From: Symsagittifera roscoffensis
Taxonomy: Eukaryota > Xenacoelomorpha > Acoela > Convolutidae
Reading direction: 5' to 3'
Assembly (NCBI RefSeq): GCF_963678635.1
Contig: NC_087063.1
Coordinates: 50,109,220-50,173,219, forward strand
DNA: 64,000 nucleotides
The notes beneath the pieces are model-generated. The model did not search any database. It saw nothing but the letters and a program-made list of their open reading frames with translations, and was not told where the DNA came from. Below, in pieces: positions 24,801-37,929 of the stretch (the first letter of the stretch is position 1; each line of letters begins with the position of its first letter). The translations under genes were made by a program, and so were the position numbers.

Positions 24801-25060
24801 CCGATTAAGCCTGAAAATGTTGTGTTTGAGATACCTTTGATCCGACTTTTTTTAACAAAAATTACAGAATAATTGTACCCGGGTTGATTTTTTTTTCAGT
24901 TAGAGTTCGATTTATTGTCTAGCCATTTTCGATGGAATTTTTTTATATCATTTAAAAGATATTGTTATCCTGCGCTTTAACTTGAAGAGATATTTCACAT
25001 GTGATCAGTTTTTATTAAGTTTGTATATTACTATTTTAGCCAAGTTGGGAAATTTTGAGC
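21887..25060 (+). repeat. Tandem unit 4, more diverged
   Basis: Same order of blocks as unit 3, with many substitutions and a deletion of about 0.57 kb where unit 3 reads 20360-20930. Keeps the 0.77-kb segment (24105-24900). Confidence 0.8.
23490..24000. repeat. Cluster of GGATTCC / GGAATCC words (unit 4)
   Basis: The diverged fourth copy still keeps most of the words, although the bases between them have changed. Confidence 0.7.
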
Positions 25061-26520
25061 GCGATGTCTTTCGCGCTATCAACGCGTAAAGGGAGATTCA
25101 ATCAGTCTTAGAAAACGCTCCAATTTGGTTAAGGAAGCTAATTTACCATAATTGATTTGTTCATTGGAGCAAAAATTATCTCTTTGTATTTATATGGCGT
25201 GCCGGGGATGAGTTTCACAAAAAATCTCAAACTTTAACGTTTTATTAATTATTTACCCTATTTTTCTCTTGTTATTACTGCTCAAGACCTGAAAAGGCAG
25301 ACGGATGCAAGCAGTCTATTTGGACTTACAATCGAACTAACTTTGGGCTAGAAACCAACTTTCAAATTTCAATTTCTCTAAATCAAACATTGCACCATGT
25401 TACATTTCAAACAGATATTCTATCTAGCGTTTTTCAATATAAAATATGTTCAGCTCTGTTATTCAAGAATGAAATCAAATTCAAAATTTTGAAAATAGTT
25501 TTAAATAAAGTTATTGGTTGAAATTAACTTTTTTAAAGTTAATTTAAGAAGTATAACTTGAGTTTTGAAGTTGTGTACGTTTTTTGGCAATAACCTTGAC
25601 CAGAAAAGCAGATATTGAAGCCTACTACTTTAAGTTGCAACGCCTGTATTAAGCAATCATATTTATTTTCTAGGGTTTATATATCGTTTTTTTTCTTAAT
25701 TTGTTAAATCTGCCATCTCCAAAAACATTTTTTGTTTTTTAACACAAAACATATTCGAAGAAAAGTTTCTTTTTTGTTTTCGAATTTTCTTCCATTAGTA
25801 AAAGAATTGCAACACTCATACAATTCTTCAAAATAATAAAATTCTGGTCATAGATGCAAGAGTATGAAGCAAATCTCGACGTTATAAATTGGTCCAAAAG
25901 GTTTTAAAGCCGTATGAACTGTTTGAAAACTGTATAAGGAAAACTAATGGGAAGCATTTAGGAAACTTTCGTGTTAATTCGAGCTGCTCTCAACTCTCTT
26001 CATAATTATAAGTTTATCTCAATTGACATCTACAAGAATTGATTTGTCAAACTGAGCAGTAAGGCTGCTGCATCGTTTAGTCTGGTACTAAATTGGAATT
26101 TTGGAACAATAAAGTATGCAATGCTTTTGCGACTATGCCTGATATGTTTTGTTTGAGATAATTTTGTTCTGACTTTTATAACGAAAATTACAGAATATTT
26201 GTCCCCGGGTTAGTTTTCGTCCTTCAGATAAACAATTTCGTCTTTTCAACAAGCCATTTTTGACGGATTTTTATTTGTATCATTCAAAAGGTTTTGTTGC
26301 CCTGAGCTTAGAACTAAAAAATTGACCTGAGCTTAATTTATATAATTTTTGATTGATAGGTTACTAGTGATATTTATTTAGTGATAAATTAATAGTTTTC
26401 TAACACAAGTCGCTATTATGTGTACTTAATTATTTCAGCGACTTAAACTATTTCGTTCTAGTCAGTCTTCATCACAATGTTGTATGTGAAAAGTATGAAA
26501 AAAGAACCGTAGAAAAAGAC
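25061..26520 (+). repeat. Degenerate fifth unit
   Basis: Scattered blocks of the same family remain, for example CAACGCGTAAAGGGAGATTC at 25080 and the CCCCGGGTTAGTTTTCGTCC block near 26200. Much decayed; no gene. Confidence 0.6.
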
Positions 26521-26572
26521 TATGATAACAAATAGTAAACAAGACTGCTCGTTTCAGGGCGAAGCCCTGAAT

Positions 26573-27077
26573 GTTCCGACTGCATTTTAAGGTTTATTGC
26601 GCAGCAGTAATACATAAAAAAAATTAAATGAAATAAAATAAAAGGAATTTTTTTTTTCTAAAATTCGATTTTTTTAATGAAAATCATCCCCCCACACGCC
26701 ATATAAAGTACAAAAAGATAGATTTCGTTCCTTGTAACAAATCATTCAAATCAATTATGGCAAATAAGCTTCATTCAACCAATTTGGAACGGTTTATATG
26801 ACGGATTAAATCTCGCTTACGCGTTAATAGCGCGGATTATATTGCGCGTTAATTGTCCAAATTGGTCAAAATGGCAATCTTTGAACCCTCATAACTTTAC
26901 GAAAAATAATCGCAGGTAAAATATCTTTTCAAATTTAAGCTCAGCACAACATTACCTTTTGAATGATATAAAAAGTTCCGTCAAAAATGGCTAGTTAAAA
27001 AGTCGAAATTTGTCTGAAGAAAAAAAAACCCACCCCGAGCACAAATATTCCGTTACTTTCTTATCGAAAGTCGGAAC
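26573..27077 (-). mobile_element. Dispersed non-autonomous repeat, copy 1
   Basis: 505 bp bounded by GTTCCGACT and AGTCGGAAC, a 9-bp inverted pair. Just outside the left end is the perfect hairpin CAGGGC-GAA-GCCCTG (about 26556-26570). The inner end contains ACTTTCTTATCGAAAGT, a second palindrome. Shares blocks with the tandem units (AACGCGTAAG, CCAATTTGGAACG). No coding capacity. Confidence 0.7.
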
Positions 27078-27463
27078 AATGAAAGCGCTCACTCGTCAAT
27101 AAAAACACTCAAATAAATCAGCTTGAAAAAATTTTTGAACAATTTCTTAAGATGAATTTAAGATTTGAAAGAAATATAGAAAAAAAACGAATAAATAATT
27201 TGAAACAGCTGAGTTTCCTATGTTTTCTAAACAGATGGAGAAAAAGTCTTCAAAAAGTAATTTTTTGTCGATTCTGTTATTCATCAAAAACCAATTACTC
27301 AAAGTTCACAGAAACATGATTCTTCAATCTATCAATTTCTCACAATAGGATAATTGATGCTCATTTGATCTGGCAACAATTGGGATCAAAGTTCAATTTT
27401 GGGTCTTAGATAGATGGAGACAAAAACAAACAAGACTGCTCGTATCAGGGTGAAGCCCTGAAT

Positions 27464-27911
27464 GTTACAACTGCCTTTTCAAGCTTTATGGAGCAGTAAT
27501 ACATTAAAAAATAAAAAAATAAAAAAAATAAAATGAATTTTTTTTTCTAAAAATTGGATTTTTTTAAATAAAAATCATCACCCCACACGCCATATAAAGA
27601 ACAAAAGGATAGATTTCGCTCCTTGTAACAAATCAATTAGGCAAATATCCTTCTTTCAACCAATTTGGAACGATTCTCGCGTTAGTTGTCCCAAATTGGC
27701 CAAAATGGCAATCTTTAAACCCCCATTACTTTATGAAAAAAGATCACAGGTGAAATATCTTTTCAAATTTGAGCTCAGGACAACAATATCTTTTGAATGA
27801 TTTTTTAAAATTCCGTCAAAAATGGCTAGTTAAAAAGTCGAAATTTGTCTGAAGAAAAAAAACCCACCCCGAGCACAAATATTCCGTTACTTTCGTATCG
27901 AAAGTCGGAAC
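27464..27911 (-). mobile_element. Dispersed non-autonomous repeat, copy 2
   Basis: Same family and orientation as 26573-27077, 448 bp, with degraded left end GTTACAACT. The outside hairpin is CAGGGTGAAGCCCTG. Confidence 0.7.
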
Positions 27912-28562
27912 AAAAATCTAATTTTGGATAATTTATTTGGACACTTCTAAATTAAATTAAATTTATGAAGAAAATTTGGTTTTGAAAGTTGCTGTTGATG
28001 TTGATGTTGATATTGGATTTTTGAAGAACCTTGAGAATCTTTTTGCTCGTTAATTGTAAAGAAGTGTTTTTTAAAAACATAATCTATTTTTCCTATATAC
28101 CTTTTAAAAATTTCATGGTTTTTCAAATAAATTGAAAAACTTGAAAGTCTTCTCAAGATTTCAAAAAATTTTCAACTTGATCTGTCGAAGTGGAGAGACT
28201 TCAAGCACACTTCTGATATGCTTATGTAATTAGATCGGTTCACTCTCTTTTAACAGACCGAAACTATTTTGAAGATTCTTTGCTCTTTTTAATGATTTTT
28301 CAAGAATCTGTAAGATTTATGCAAGTCTTTCACTATGATTGGATTGACCTGGACAGCGTTTGATTTTTGCTGGCCGAAAATTTGGCTTCTCCTCGCTAAT
28401 TCTTTGCTTACTCGGTACAATGAACCATCACTTATTTATCGCTGAATTAAGTTTTACACTAGTTTTTAATGGTGATTTATCAACCAGTGATGATCTAATA
28501 ACTCGTTGAAATTGTTCTTAAGACTGAGTTGGCTGATGATTATTCAAATGGTTGATACTTAC

Positions 28563-28648
28563 AGGCGATTGCCACATCTCACGGATAGTATCAAGGTCAG
28601 GAGGCACAACGCTATGATTGAGGTAACTTTTTGCATGTTTCGAGGGAT
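28563..28648 (-). CDS. Candidate signal-peptide exon of an unknown secreted protein
   Basis: On the minus strand an AG acceptor (TTGCTCTCAG, 28658-28649) is followed by 12 bases and then ATG at 28636. The 24-residue start has a lysine, a long hydrophobic core (IIALCLLTLILSV) and then RCG, the pattern of a secretory signal peptide. It ends at a consensus donor, GTAAGT, starting at 28562. I could not follow the reading frame into a convincing next exon toward 27950, where a frame rich in Gln/His and an AATAAA word occur. The short leader after an acceptor would also fit a trans-splice site. Confidence 0.3.
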
Positions 28649-28659
28649 CTGAGAGCAAT

Positions 28660-30120
28660 AAAGGAAACAATTTAGTTCTATTTTGAGGTTGATTTTTTAG
28701 GACGACCAATGAATGATTGAATAGAAAGTAGTTTTGGCCTCAGATTTAGTCAAATTTTTGAAGTTTTTTAGCAATATTGGCAGGCAGGAAATTGGAACCG
28801 GCGTTAATGGGTCTCCAACTTGTACGTCGTTAAGTAATGGGGTATCTAGATAGGTTGTGAGGATGAATAAAGTAAAGGAAAGATTTAGTAGTTTCGAATG
28901 AAAACAATCAATTTATCAAAGGTGACTTAGACTTTAGCCGCTGGCTCGGAACATTGACTCTACCGGCAATATAAGCAGGTTAAATGATTGGACAATTAAA
29001 CAACAGAGGCGTTCATGCGTCGAAAACGTGCCAGCTAAAAAAAAGAAACAATAAAATTTCGATGTCGTAAACTTCAAAATTGAACCTGTCTTGAGTAAAG
29101 AAGTTTTCACAATTTGCTCATCCCCTAAAGCACATAGATAACCAAGCAAAGGCTACAAAAATGTGTCAAAATGGTCAAAAATTTAGAAGAATATCAATTA
29201 GGAAGAAAAATATATACAATACGAGACACTAAAATTAATAAAAAGTTATCATTGGTATTCTTAATTGCTAATGCAATAACTCAATATTTCAGGCTGAATG
29301 ATTTTTTCGACATTTCACACGCTGTAAAAACGATTGAGGATACTGACAAAGGTCACTTGTGCTGTCACATACAGGTATCTGTTTTTAGCGCGTTCTTAGT
29401 TTTAATCTAACCAACGGCTTCAAACCATTTTAAAACATCTCAAGATATTGATAGCCTTTGTATTGATAAAGATGTTTTATTCTTGAGCCATATTGGGTGC
29501 AGTTACATAACAGGGAAGTTTCCAGTGTCATGTGTCAGTTCAAAGGTTTGTAGCAGACAATCACTGAATTTTAATAAAAACTCCATCATCACAGGGTTTT
29601 CAATGTTAATTTTTTTGATAGATTCGAAAGCTATTAGGTTGTTTGAAAATGATATCTGAGACCTCTCAGCTTTTTAAAGCTTCATCGATGAGAAAGAATA
29701 AAGTTAAAACGAATCCATCATCGTTGTCCAATATAGGATGAGAGATATTGCAATTTATCTAATGAAAAACTTATCTGACCATATCGAAAAGGTTTAACTA
29801 TTTATCACAAACAGATTAAAATCTACTTACACCAGCTAATTTAATCTCACGCAAGTCAGTCAAATTAAGTGCACTATTGCGCACTCAATAGTTTTTTCTA
29901 CTGTTGAGTATCTTGCTGTTTTTTGAACGTTTGCTAGTGCCTATTTATGATCAAAAAACTTTTTATGTTTGTTCACAAAGAGCCAGGGGATGATCTAGGA
30001 TTTTCTCGAGGAGTGGATGGGAGGGGGGATTTTTAAAAAGTTTATAAGGTTTTCCGAGCTCTCCCAACTCTTTCTCCGAAAAAGTTCTCCCAAATTTCTT
30101 ACCAAAATTTTCCGAAAAAG
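28660..30120. other. Unassigned stretch
   Basis: No repeat family recognised. A plus frame at 29171-29376 begins ATG and ends at CAG-GTATCT, a possible donor, but its sequence resembles nothing I know. The rest is stop-rich. Confidence 0.3.
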
Positions 30121-30129
30121 CAAGGCCAA

Positions 30130-32730
30130 CAAAAAAAAGAAGAAAAGTCTAAGCATTTTCTGCGCGACAAGCGTTTTTTTTTAAAGTTTAAGAAAAACAA
30201 TGAAAAAAATCAAAACTTTGACTTTTCCCTAGTCAAGTTTTTTGTGTGGCTGCTAATGCACAGGAGCTTCCCCCTAAGCTTAACTCCATAAAACTCACAA
30301 ACTCAGACTTGGGGAGTAAGCTTAAGAGAAAAATCAAAAAGAATCAATTTACTTTCGCAAAAATAACAAAAATAAATAGAAAATTTGGCAAATTTAGCCC
30401 ACAGCATGAATACTTTCAAAAAAAATTGTGAGACAACATGTTTTTCAATACAATTTACGCGCAAAAAAATCACATTGTAAGCCAGTCCCATCCAACATTT
30501 TCAAAATAACATTGATCAAGTTTTTTTTAATGAAAAACTTTGTAGCGTTATTTTGCATCAGCTGCGATACAGGAAAATCACAATTCGAGAAATTTGACCG
30601 GTGTAAACTGGAGTTTTGTTTTTGGATTTCAAAATAAAAGTAGTTTTCAACTATTCCAACCCAGAATGACTGGAAGAACATAAAAAAGGTTCCGCCGTTT
30701 TTGGATTTAACTTATTTGAGATCCAAAAAACGTGATGGATTCTTGAATCGGACAATGCAACTTAGCGATTACTCTTCAGAAAAGCCCTGAAAAATGTTGA
30801 AAATACCTGGACTAGTTCATTACGACTAGTCACAACAGGACGGAGAAAACGCTGCTTTTTCAGCAAGCTGAGCCCCTCGCAATGGCATGGTAATTGCAAA
30901 AAAAACAAGGCGAACAAAGAAAAAGAAGAAAGCTCAAAACATTTTCTGCAAGCCAAGTTTTTTTTTGAAAAAGTTCAAGAAAAACGGCGAAAAAATCTAA
31001 ACTCTGACTTTTACCGGGTCATTTTTTTGTGTGGCCGCTAATGCACAGGAGCTTCCCCCTAAGCTCAACTCCATAAAACTCACAAACTCAGACTTGGGGA
31101 GTAAGTTTAAGAGAAAAATCAAAAAGAATCAGAAGACGAGAATTGTCCCGTAAACATGTTAAGCAAGGCATTTGCACTTAAAATTAGCAGCGGAAGAAAA
31201 CAAAAAAGCCAAAAGCCAAACTTACGACGCAAAAAAGCCAAAAGCTGTGAGCAAATATCAGTTGACAACGAAAAAAAATTTTATGTTTAGAAAAATTGAA
31301 TAGGCGTCATATCCCCCTGAAACAACACGAACGGCTTTTACAACTACCATTATACTAGCTAAAAGCACTAGAATAATCCGTAATGTGGCAACCAAGCCGA
31401 CAAAGTTTGAATAGTCCACATAAAGAGACTAAACTGTGTACTTTGGGAAATGTAAGCGTATTCTGCATCAAAGACAATCCCTTTATTGTTTTTTGTTAGA
31501 GAGAAACGTTGTTTGCAAGACAAAACTTAAAATCTCAATTACACGAAGCTTGCCTTTGGGAAAAAAAAAACAAAACTTATTAGACTGTTTGGCAAATTCA
31601 GCCCACGCACTGCATGGATACTTTCAAAAAAATTGTGAGACAATGAGTTTCAATACAATTTACGCGCAAAAAAAAATCACATTGTAAGCCAACGTTTATC
31701 CAACTTTTTCAAAAAAACCTTCATTGAAACTTTTTTTCTCAAGTTTGTAGCGTTTTTGTAACATTTTTGTAGCGTTTTTTTTACATCAGCTGTGATACAA
31801 GAAATGAAAATTTGGAGAAGTTTGACCGGTTTAAATTGAAGTTTTGCTTTTGGAAAAAACTAAAAGTAGTGTTCAACTTTTTCAAACCAGGGAGACCTGA
31901 AGAACATAAAAAGAGTTCCGCCGTTTTTGAATTTAACTTATTTGAGATCCAAAAAGAGTGTGTGAGTCTTGAATCGTACAACTCAACTTTTTTTAGGAAA
32001 ATTGTGGTCCAAAATTTTTTTTGAAAGCACCTGGACCGGTCCATGAAGACCTGCCGTCTAAACCTGAGCCACCACGACACTTGTCAGCAAGCAGAGCAGC
32101 TCGCAATACCGCGGCAGTTTCGCAAATGGCCAGGCGAACAAAAAATTAGAAGAAGGGTCCCAAGTAGACTTAAAAGTTTTTTACTCAAAGGGGATCAAAA
32201 GACCAAACATTTTTTCTTTCTTTTAAAAAACAAGGGGCAACTAATTTTTGTCAAATTTATCATTATGTAAGTAGAAAACAATCACATGCTATGATTTCAA
32301 GATTCGCCAATTGTGTTTTAAGAATAACAAAAGTTCCAGTTACAAAAAATAAACACCGCTCCCCAGAGATCTTAAAAGTCTGGATGCCTTCTATTTCCAC
32401 CATTTGATTCTTACCGGTTTGTTAGACAAGTGTAATAACGAGAGAAAATTTGGCATGCTCAGCCCACGCACGGCATGGATGCTTTCAAAAAATTTACATG
32501 TCTGTTAAAAAACTAAATAGTTCATGTGTGCAAAAAAAACGCCTTCTACGCCAAAACCCATCTTAGTTTTTCAAATTCGATGATGAGAAATTTTATTATG
32601 GAAAAATTTTGTAGCGCATGTTTGCTTCAACTGCGATAGAAGAAAAGCACTATTGGAGAATTCGGATGGGTTTAATTTGAGGTTTGTTTTTGAAAAGGAT
32701 TTGAAAGCATTGATTTCAATTATTCCGGTT
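30130..32730 (+). repeat. Degenerate tandem array, about 0.8-1.2 kb units, broken by the gap
   Basis: The block GCACAGGAGCTTCCCCCTAA occurs at about 30258 and 31040. The block AGCCCAC...GCATG(G)AT...TTTCAAAAAA occurs at about 30398, 31600 and 32460. GAGTTCCGCCGTTTTTGAAT-like blocks occur at 30690 and 31913. Units differ by many indels. No coding frame spans them. Confidence 0.7.
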
Positions 32731-32930
32731 NNNNNNNNNNNNNNNNNNNNNNNNNNNNNNNNNNNNNNNNNNNNNNNNNNNNNNNNNNNNNNNNNNNNNN
32801 NNNNNNNNNNNNNNNNNNNNNNNNNNNNNNNNNNNNNNNNNNNNNNNNNNNNNNNNNNNNNNNNNNNNNNNNNNNNNNNNNNNNNNNNNNNNNNNNNNNN
32901 NNNNNNNNNNNNNNNNNNNNNNNNNNNNNN
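32731..32930. other. Assembly gap, 200 N
   Basis: Exactly 200 unknown bases inside the third degenerate unit. Apparent frames across it are meaningless. Confidence 1.
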
Positions 32931-34590
32931 ATCACGATAAACTATGACAGCAGTTTATTTATTCTTCGTATCCTCTGCGGCTATTTGGAACCACCGGTTA
33001 CTTTTAAATAATTAATATTTTCGGGATGAGATAGAGGATGAGATGATGGCGGTTTTCAAAGAAGAAGGCGGGCTTTAAAAGGAAGGGTGGACTCAAAGCG
33101 TAATTGGGTTCCTTAAACTGTCATTTGGAAAGAAAGTACCGCAACTGGCCCAAATTGCGGCTCTTGACGTCAAAGAAAGGAATACCTTGATGACATATTT
33201 GTTGGGAAGTTTATTCGAAGAAATGGGACGGGTTGCAAAAAACAATAGGGTTATAAGGGTTAAATAACTTTTAAGAAAAGCCATACATCAAAATGATGCA
33301 TTTTCAAGGTTTAAAATTTTAAATCTGAAATGCATGGTTGCTCCAAGCGGCAGTTCTGCCGGAGAAACTTCATCAAATTCCAGTCAAGTAAATTAAAGCA
33401 TTCGAATAAAAAATAACAGGCCAGTTTGGCAAAACTGAAATGAAAAAAGCTCATCGCAGATCAAAGATATTTTTATTTATCAAACAGATGGATCAAATTG
33501 TGACCTGCGTGAAGTGTGCCAGAACTAAATTTAAATAATTGCAGCTCATGTATGAGGCTCTGGTCGGACCATTGACACTGTTCTTGAACTAATTTGCGGC
33601 CTTAGCTCAAGCAAAACGGTCCATTAGTTTAACGAGTGACCGGTGTTTCACCAGGCAACGCTTCAACATAAAATAAATTTCCAAATTCATTTTGAAATAA
33701 GTTCGTTTCACATTCTTTTCAAATTAGTTTGATAATTATAAACAGTCCCAGGTTGGTTTCGAAATAAAGAAAAATCAGCCATTTTGAAAAAGGTTGCCTA
33801 AATCAAACAAAATTCGGCGGCATTAGGAGTACAAGAGAACCGAAAACCAGGCCAGGGTGTACCAGGCCAAACCTTTGAATGTTCCGACTGTCCCTTGAGA
33901 TCTATGCGATTGTTTTTCATAAAAGAAAATTATGAATGAAAAACTGCCACACGCTATATAGAGTGTAAAGTGATAAAATAAACGGCTAGCAATAAAATAA
34001 GAAGCTTGCCTCAAGTAAGTTTCGTACAATTTCTCAAATGGAACAAAATAGGTTACTGTGCAAGTAGCACAGAGTGTTGTGATCATAGTTTTAAGAAGCA
34101 CAAAAAAAGGTTTTCAAATTAGTGTAGTTTTTCTGCGCGGAAATAATAAAAAGATTTTAACAAAAAACTATAACTTGAATATATTTGAGTCATAGTAAGA
34201 AAGGTAAATTGAGCAACAGTTTTTGAAGAAAAATGACTAGAAAAAAAAACAAAATTTCCTTTAAAAAAATTCAAAACCTTTTTCATTTTTTTGCAGAAAT
34301 TTTTTTGATTTTTTGAAATTTTGATTATCAAAATGGCGTTAAAAACTATAAAAACAAACTTTACCTCAGTAAAATTAAATTAAGCATCTGTTAACGGCTG
34401 AAATTAAGCATAAATAAGCCTGCTCGCTCGGTTTACTCGCTCAATTTTGGACAAAAAATCAAAAGTTTCAAACCGGTTTTTCTCGACTTTGAAAACACTT
34501 TTTTTACGTGGTTGAAATCACGACTGATGAAGGTTTAAAATAACATAGCCCCCATCCTGGTCCGGTAATTATTTGTGGTATCTGATTCAA
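32931..34590. other. No gene or clear repeat recognised
   Basis: AT-rich, stop-rich in all frames. GAATGTTCCGACTGTCCCTT near 33877 is one decayed end of the dispersed repeat family. Confidence 0.4.
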
Positions 34591-34599
34591 CGTGGAAAA

Positions 34600-34960
34600 G
34601 AGAAAAAAATTAAAAAAAGAACGAAAAAACAAAAACACACCCGAATACAACGTTCCTCCCCATTTTCAATTGTCGGAACATTAACTCGACGCTAACGCGT
34701 TGATAGGATGAAAAAAAAGTTTGATTAATTGTCCCAAGCCAGCTTTATCACCCATTTTCAGACCCCAAAATTATAAGAAAAATGATCACAGATGAATTAT
34801 CTTCCTACAACTGAGTTCAAAACACCAGTGATTTTCTGATATATGATTTTCTGATGATATATAAATTTAATTCACCAAAGAATAATTTAACAATTGAAAT
34901 TTTTCTGAAAAAAGTCACATTCAGCGCAAGTGTTCCATCTTTTCTAAAAAAGTCGGAAGA
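34600..34960 (-). repeat. Strongly decayed copies of the dispersed repeat
   Basis: CCCGAATACAACGTTCCTCC...GTCGGAAC (34635-34680) and the AATGATCACAGATGAATTAT...AAGTCGGAAG run (34780-34955) correspond in order to blocks of 26573-27077. Confidence 0.5.
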
Positions 34961-35149
34961 AATACTGTTTCATAGTACCTGAAATGTAATCATTTTTAGA
35001 GATATTAACTTCTTTTACTTTAAAATGGGACATTTTTGAATTTTTTGTGTAGGTCTTAAGAGTTTGAAATTGATTGATGTGCTACAACAGAGCTCTAGTC
35101 ATTGTTTACACAAATTTTTTAAACGCTTATCCAAGAGAGTTGCTTATTG

Positions 35150-35614
35150 TTACGACTTTCGATACGAAAGTAACGGAATATTTGTGCTCGGGTGGGTTTT
35201 TTTTTCTTCAGACAAATTTCGACTTCTTACCTAGCCTTTTTTGACGGATTTTTTAAATTTCATTCAAAACGTATTGTTGTCACTAGCTTAAATTTGAAAA
35301 GATATTTCACCTGTGATCGTTTTTCGTAAAGTTATGGGGATTTAAAGATTGCCATTTTTGCCAATTTGGGACAAATAACGCGCGATACCTTTCGCGTCTT
35401 AGAAATTGTTCCAAATTGGTTGAAAGAAGCTTTATTTGCCATAATTGATTTATTACAATGAGAGAAATCTATTCTACTGTACTTTATTTGGCGTGTGGGG
35501 TGATGATTTCGTAAAAAAAATTTTAAATTTTGGAAATTGTTTTTTCATTTTGTTTTATTACATTTATTTTTTTATGTTACTGCTGCTCCATGAACCTTAA
35601 AAGGTAGTCGGAAC
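35150..35614 (+). mobile_element. Dispersed non-autonomous repeat, copy 3 (opposite orientation)
   Basis: 465 bp from GTTACGACT to AGTCGGAAC, with the palindrome ACTTTCGATACGAAAGT at its start and a decayed version of the terminal hairpin after its end (35612-35640). Inverted relative to copies 1 and 2. Confidence 0.75.
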
Positions 35615-35664
35615 ATTCAGTGCTTTGCCCTGATACGAGCAGTCTTGTTTGCTCTTATTGATAG

Positions 35665-37929
35665 CAGCAGCAGTTACAGAAGTGTAATTGCTGCCATTTT
35701 TTTGCGGACAATTTGACTTTTTTCACAGCTTTATCTAAGCCATTGTGAATCTTTGATTTGAAAAATATTTTCGGCAACTGAATTTTTTTCACCCTTTATG
35801 TATTTTGCCTCTCTTGTCGTGAACCCGAAATTCTTACGTAACTTAACTCTTTTTGAGGTAACAACTCGCGTTGAGCAGGGCTGTGAAAAATGTTGCTAAA
35901 CAATGCCAAACAAAATTTTCAAAGTACTAAAAACCTATCAACATAGTTGCTAAAAAACTGCTAAAAAATTAGAAATCTTACTCCCAAAAAAATATTATAT
36001 TAAGAAAATTTTGCAAAACCTTTCGTTTTTTGAAACTTTTTAAATTCTGATATGCTTAATTAATTGTTTTAGGCATGGTTGAATTAAGCCCGCAAAAATT
36101 TAACCGCGACTTGAAAAAAATGCTCTTACCAGGGCGACGGTCTGGAAGTTCCGACTGTCATTTAGATCTAAGAATTCAAGTTTGATGAAAGCGACGTGAA
36201 AAAGTTGCTTTTACCAAGGCGGCGACCTGGAGGATCCGACTGTAACTTAAATCTATGAACACAAATCTGATAAAAGCATTTTAATAAACCTGAAAAACTT
36301 TCAAAAAAGGAAGGCCTTTAAAGGTTTTTCAAATTTTTTCTCATACATTTTGTAAAAAGTACAAGTTTTTGAATTTGACATTCACTAACGTACTAACAAG
36401 GGAAAACAGCTCTTTCCGATTTCATTGTGATTGTTCAAGAGCTGGAAAAAATTGCCACTTAAGCGTTAAAATATCGCTGGTTAATTATTCCCAAATAGGT
36501 CATATTGGAAACGGTCTAACTCTCCTACTTTTACAACAAAATGGTCACGGTTAAAATTATGTTTCAGATGAAATAGAAAATGGGTTCAAGCGGGTTTGAT
36601 TTAAAAGAGGAAAATTGTTCAAGTCGACCTGTAAATAAACCGAGTTGGCCAAAATTATAAAACTCTCGGTAAATTATTCGAATTTATGTGCAGCAGGTTT
36701 TTGGACCATAAAAGCACAGAAAAAAACTTCAGGAAAAAAACGATCACCTTCACAAAAGTCAGTCTTGTTTGAAATCAGCTAAAGAGTATAAAAATTGCAT
36801 TTGCATTAATCAAAGCAATCGGCGCGGTGATTTGTTCTCTGCATTTTAGATTGAATACTACAAAATCGCCAAATTAAAAAATTTGGGCGAGTAAAAAGAC
36901 CGTAACAGTACAATGAATACATTAACAGTACAATTAATTCTGTTTTCCCAAGTTTCAATTTTTTCTGATCACGTCTAATTGGTTTGTTGACTAATTTCCT
37001 ATGCCCCTTTTTATGCAATTGGAGAAATGAGAATAAGATGGTTTTTTTTCAAACCAAAAGTGAAAGTCAAAAGATGCGCACTGAGAGACCTCTAGCTGTA
37101 AAAATTGTTATCCCACGCAGTATTTGAAACACTGGCAATAATTGGCGGCTGAAAAATTACCAAAAAATTATTGTGGTGCTGTTATCGGTCTGTCACAATC
37201 ACAACCAATCTGTAAAACCAATTACACATCAAAGTGGCTTTCTATTGTTCATTTAGCAGGCAAAAAATTACGATCACATCAAAATGACGAGGTTATAAAA
37301 AGTATCAATTGGAATCTGGCAAAAAATAATCGATAGAACTATGTCTCTCAGGGCTGTGCGAGAAATCATTTCAGGCTTGCAGAAAATTTTATTTGCTCGT
37401 GAATTTCAAAAGAAATAATGGCTTACAAAACTTTTTCTTTGGCTGGCGCACCAGAACCTTGAAATAATGATATTGATATCAAGTTAATTTAAAGCTGAGA
37501 TATCTGAGTTCTAAGCTTTTAAAAAATCTTCAATGAACAAATTTGAGTTTATATCGGCTGAGCTAAAAGTTGAAGAACAAAAGCATTCCGTCACATCGAT
37601 TGTAAAAAGTTGTCAAATAAAAACTGAGAGCCATAGTTCAGGCCACCTAGGTCATCTAAAAACAAGCTTGGAAGCTTAGATATCGTGACGTTTCACTGGC
37701 TACATTTATCCGACTCTTAAATAACTACTATAAAAAGACCAATAAAATTCTCGTTGCAAGTTTGCTCCTCTCGTTCTGATTGCTACATAAACCGGCTTTG
37801 TTTATTCGATAATGTCAGACCTTAATCTGAAATCACCCCTAACCCCCTTAATCCACCCGCCCAGAGTCAGATTGCAGGTTTAAGACATAAAGTTTTGTCA
37901 CAAATCTGGTCGCTAAACCATCTGTAGTA
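35665..37929. other. No gene recognised
   Basis: Contains two more decayed repeat ends (GGAAGTTCCGACTGTCATTT near 36150; GGAGGATCCGACTGTAACTT near 36230). Otherwise unremarkable AT-rich DNA. Confidence 0.4.

Noticed and set aside
28783-28850. tRNA-like GGTTCCAATTTCC arm on the minus strand
   Set aside because: No matching A box, anticodon arm or acceptor stem could be drawn.
32653-32940. Frame running through the N gap
   Set aside because: Most of it is unknown bases.
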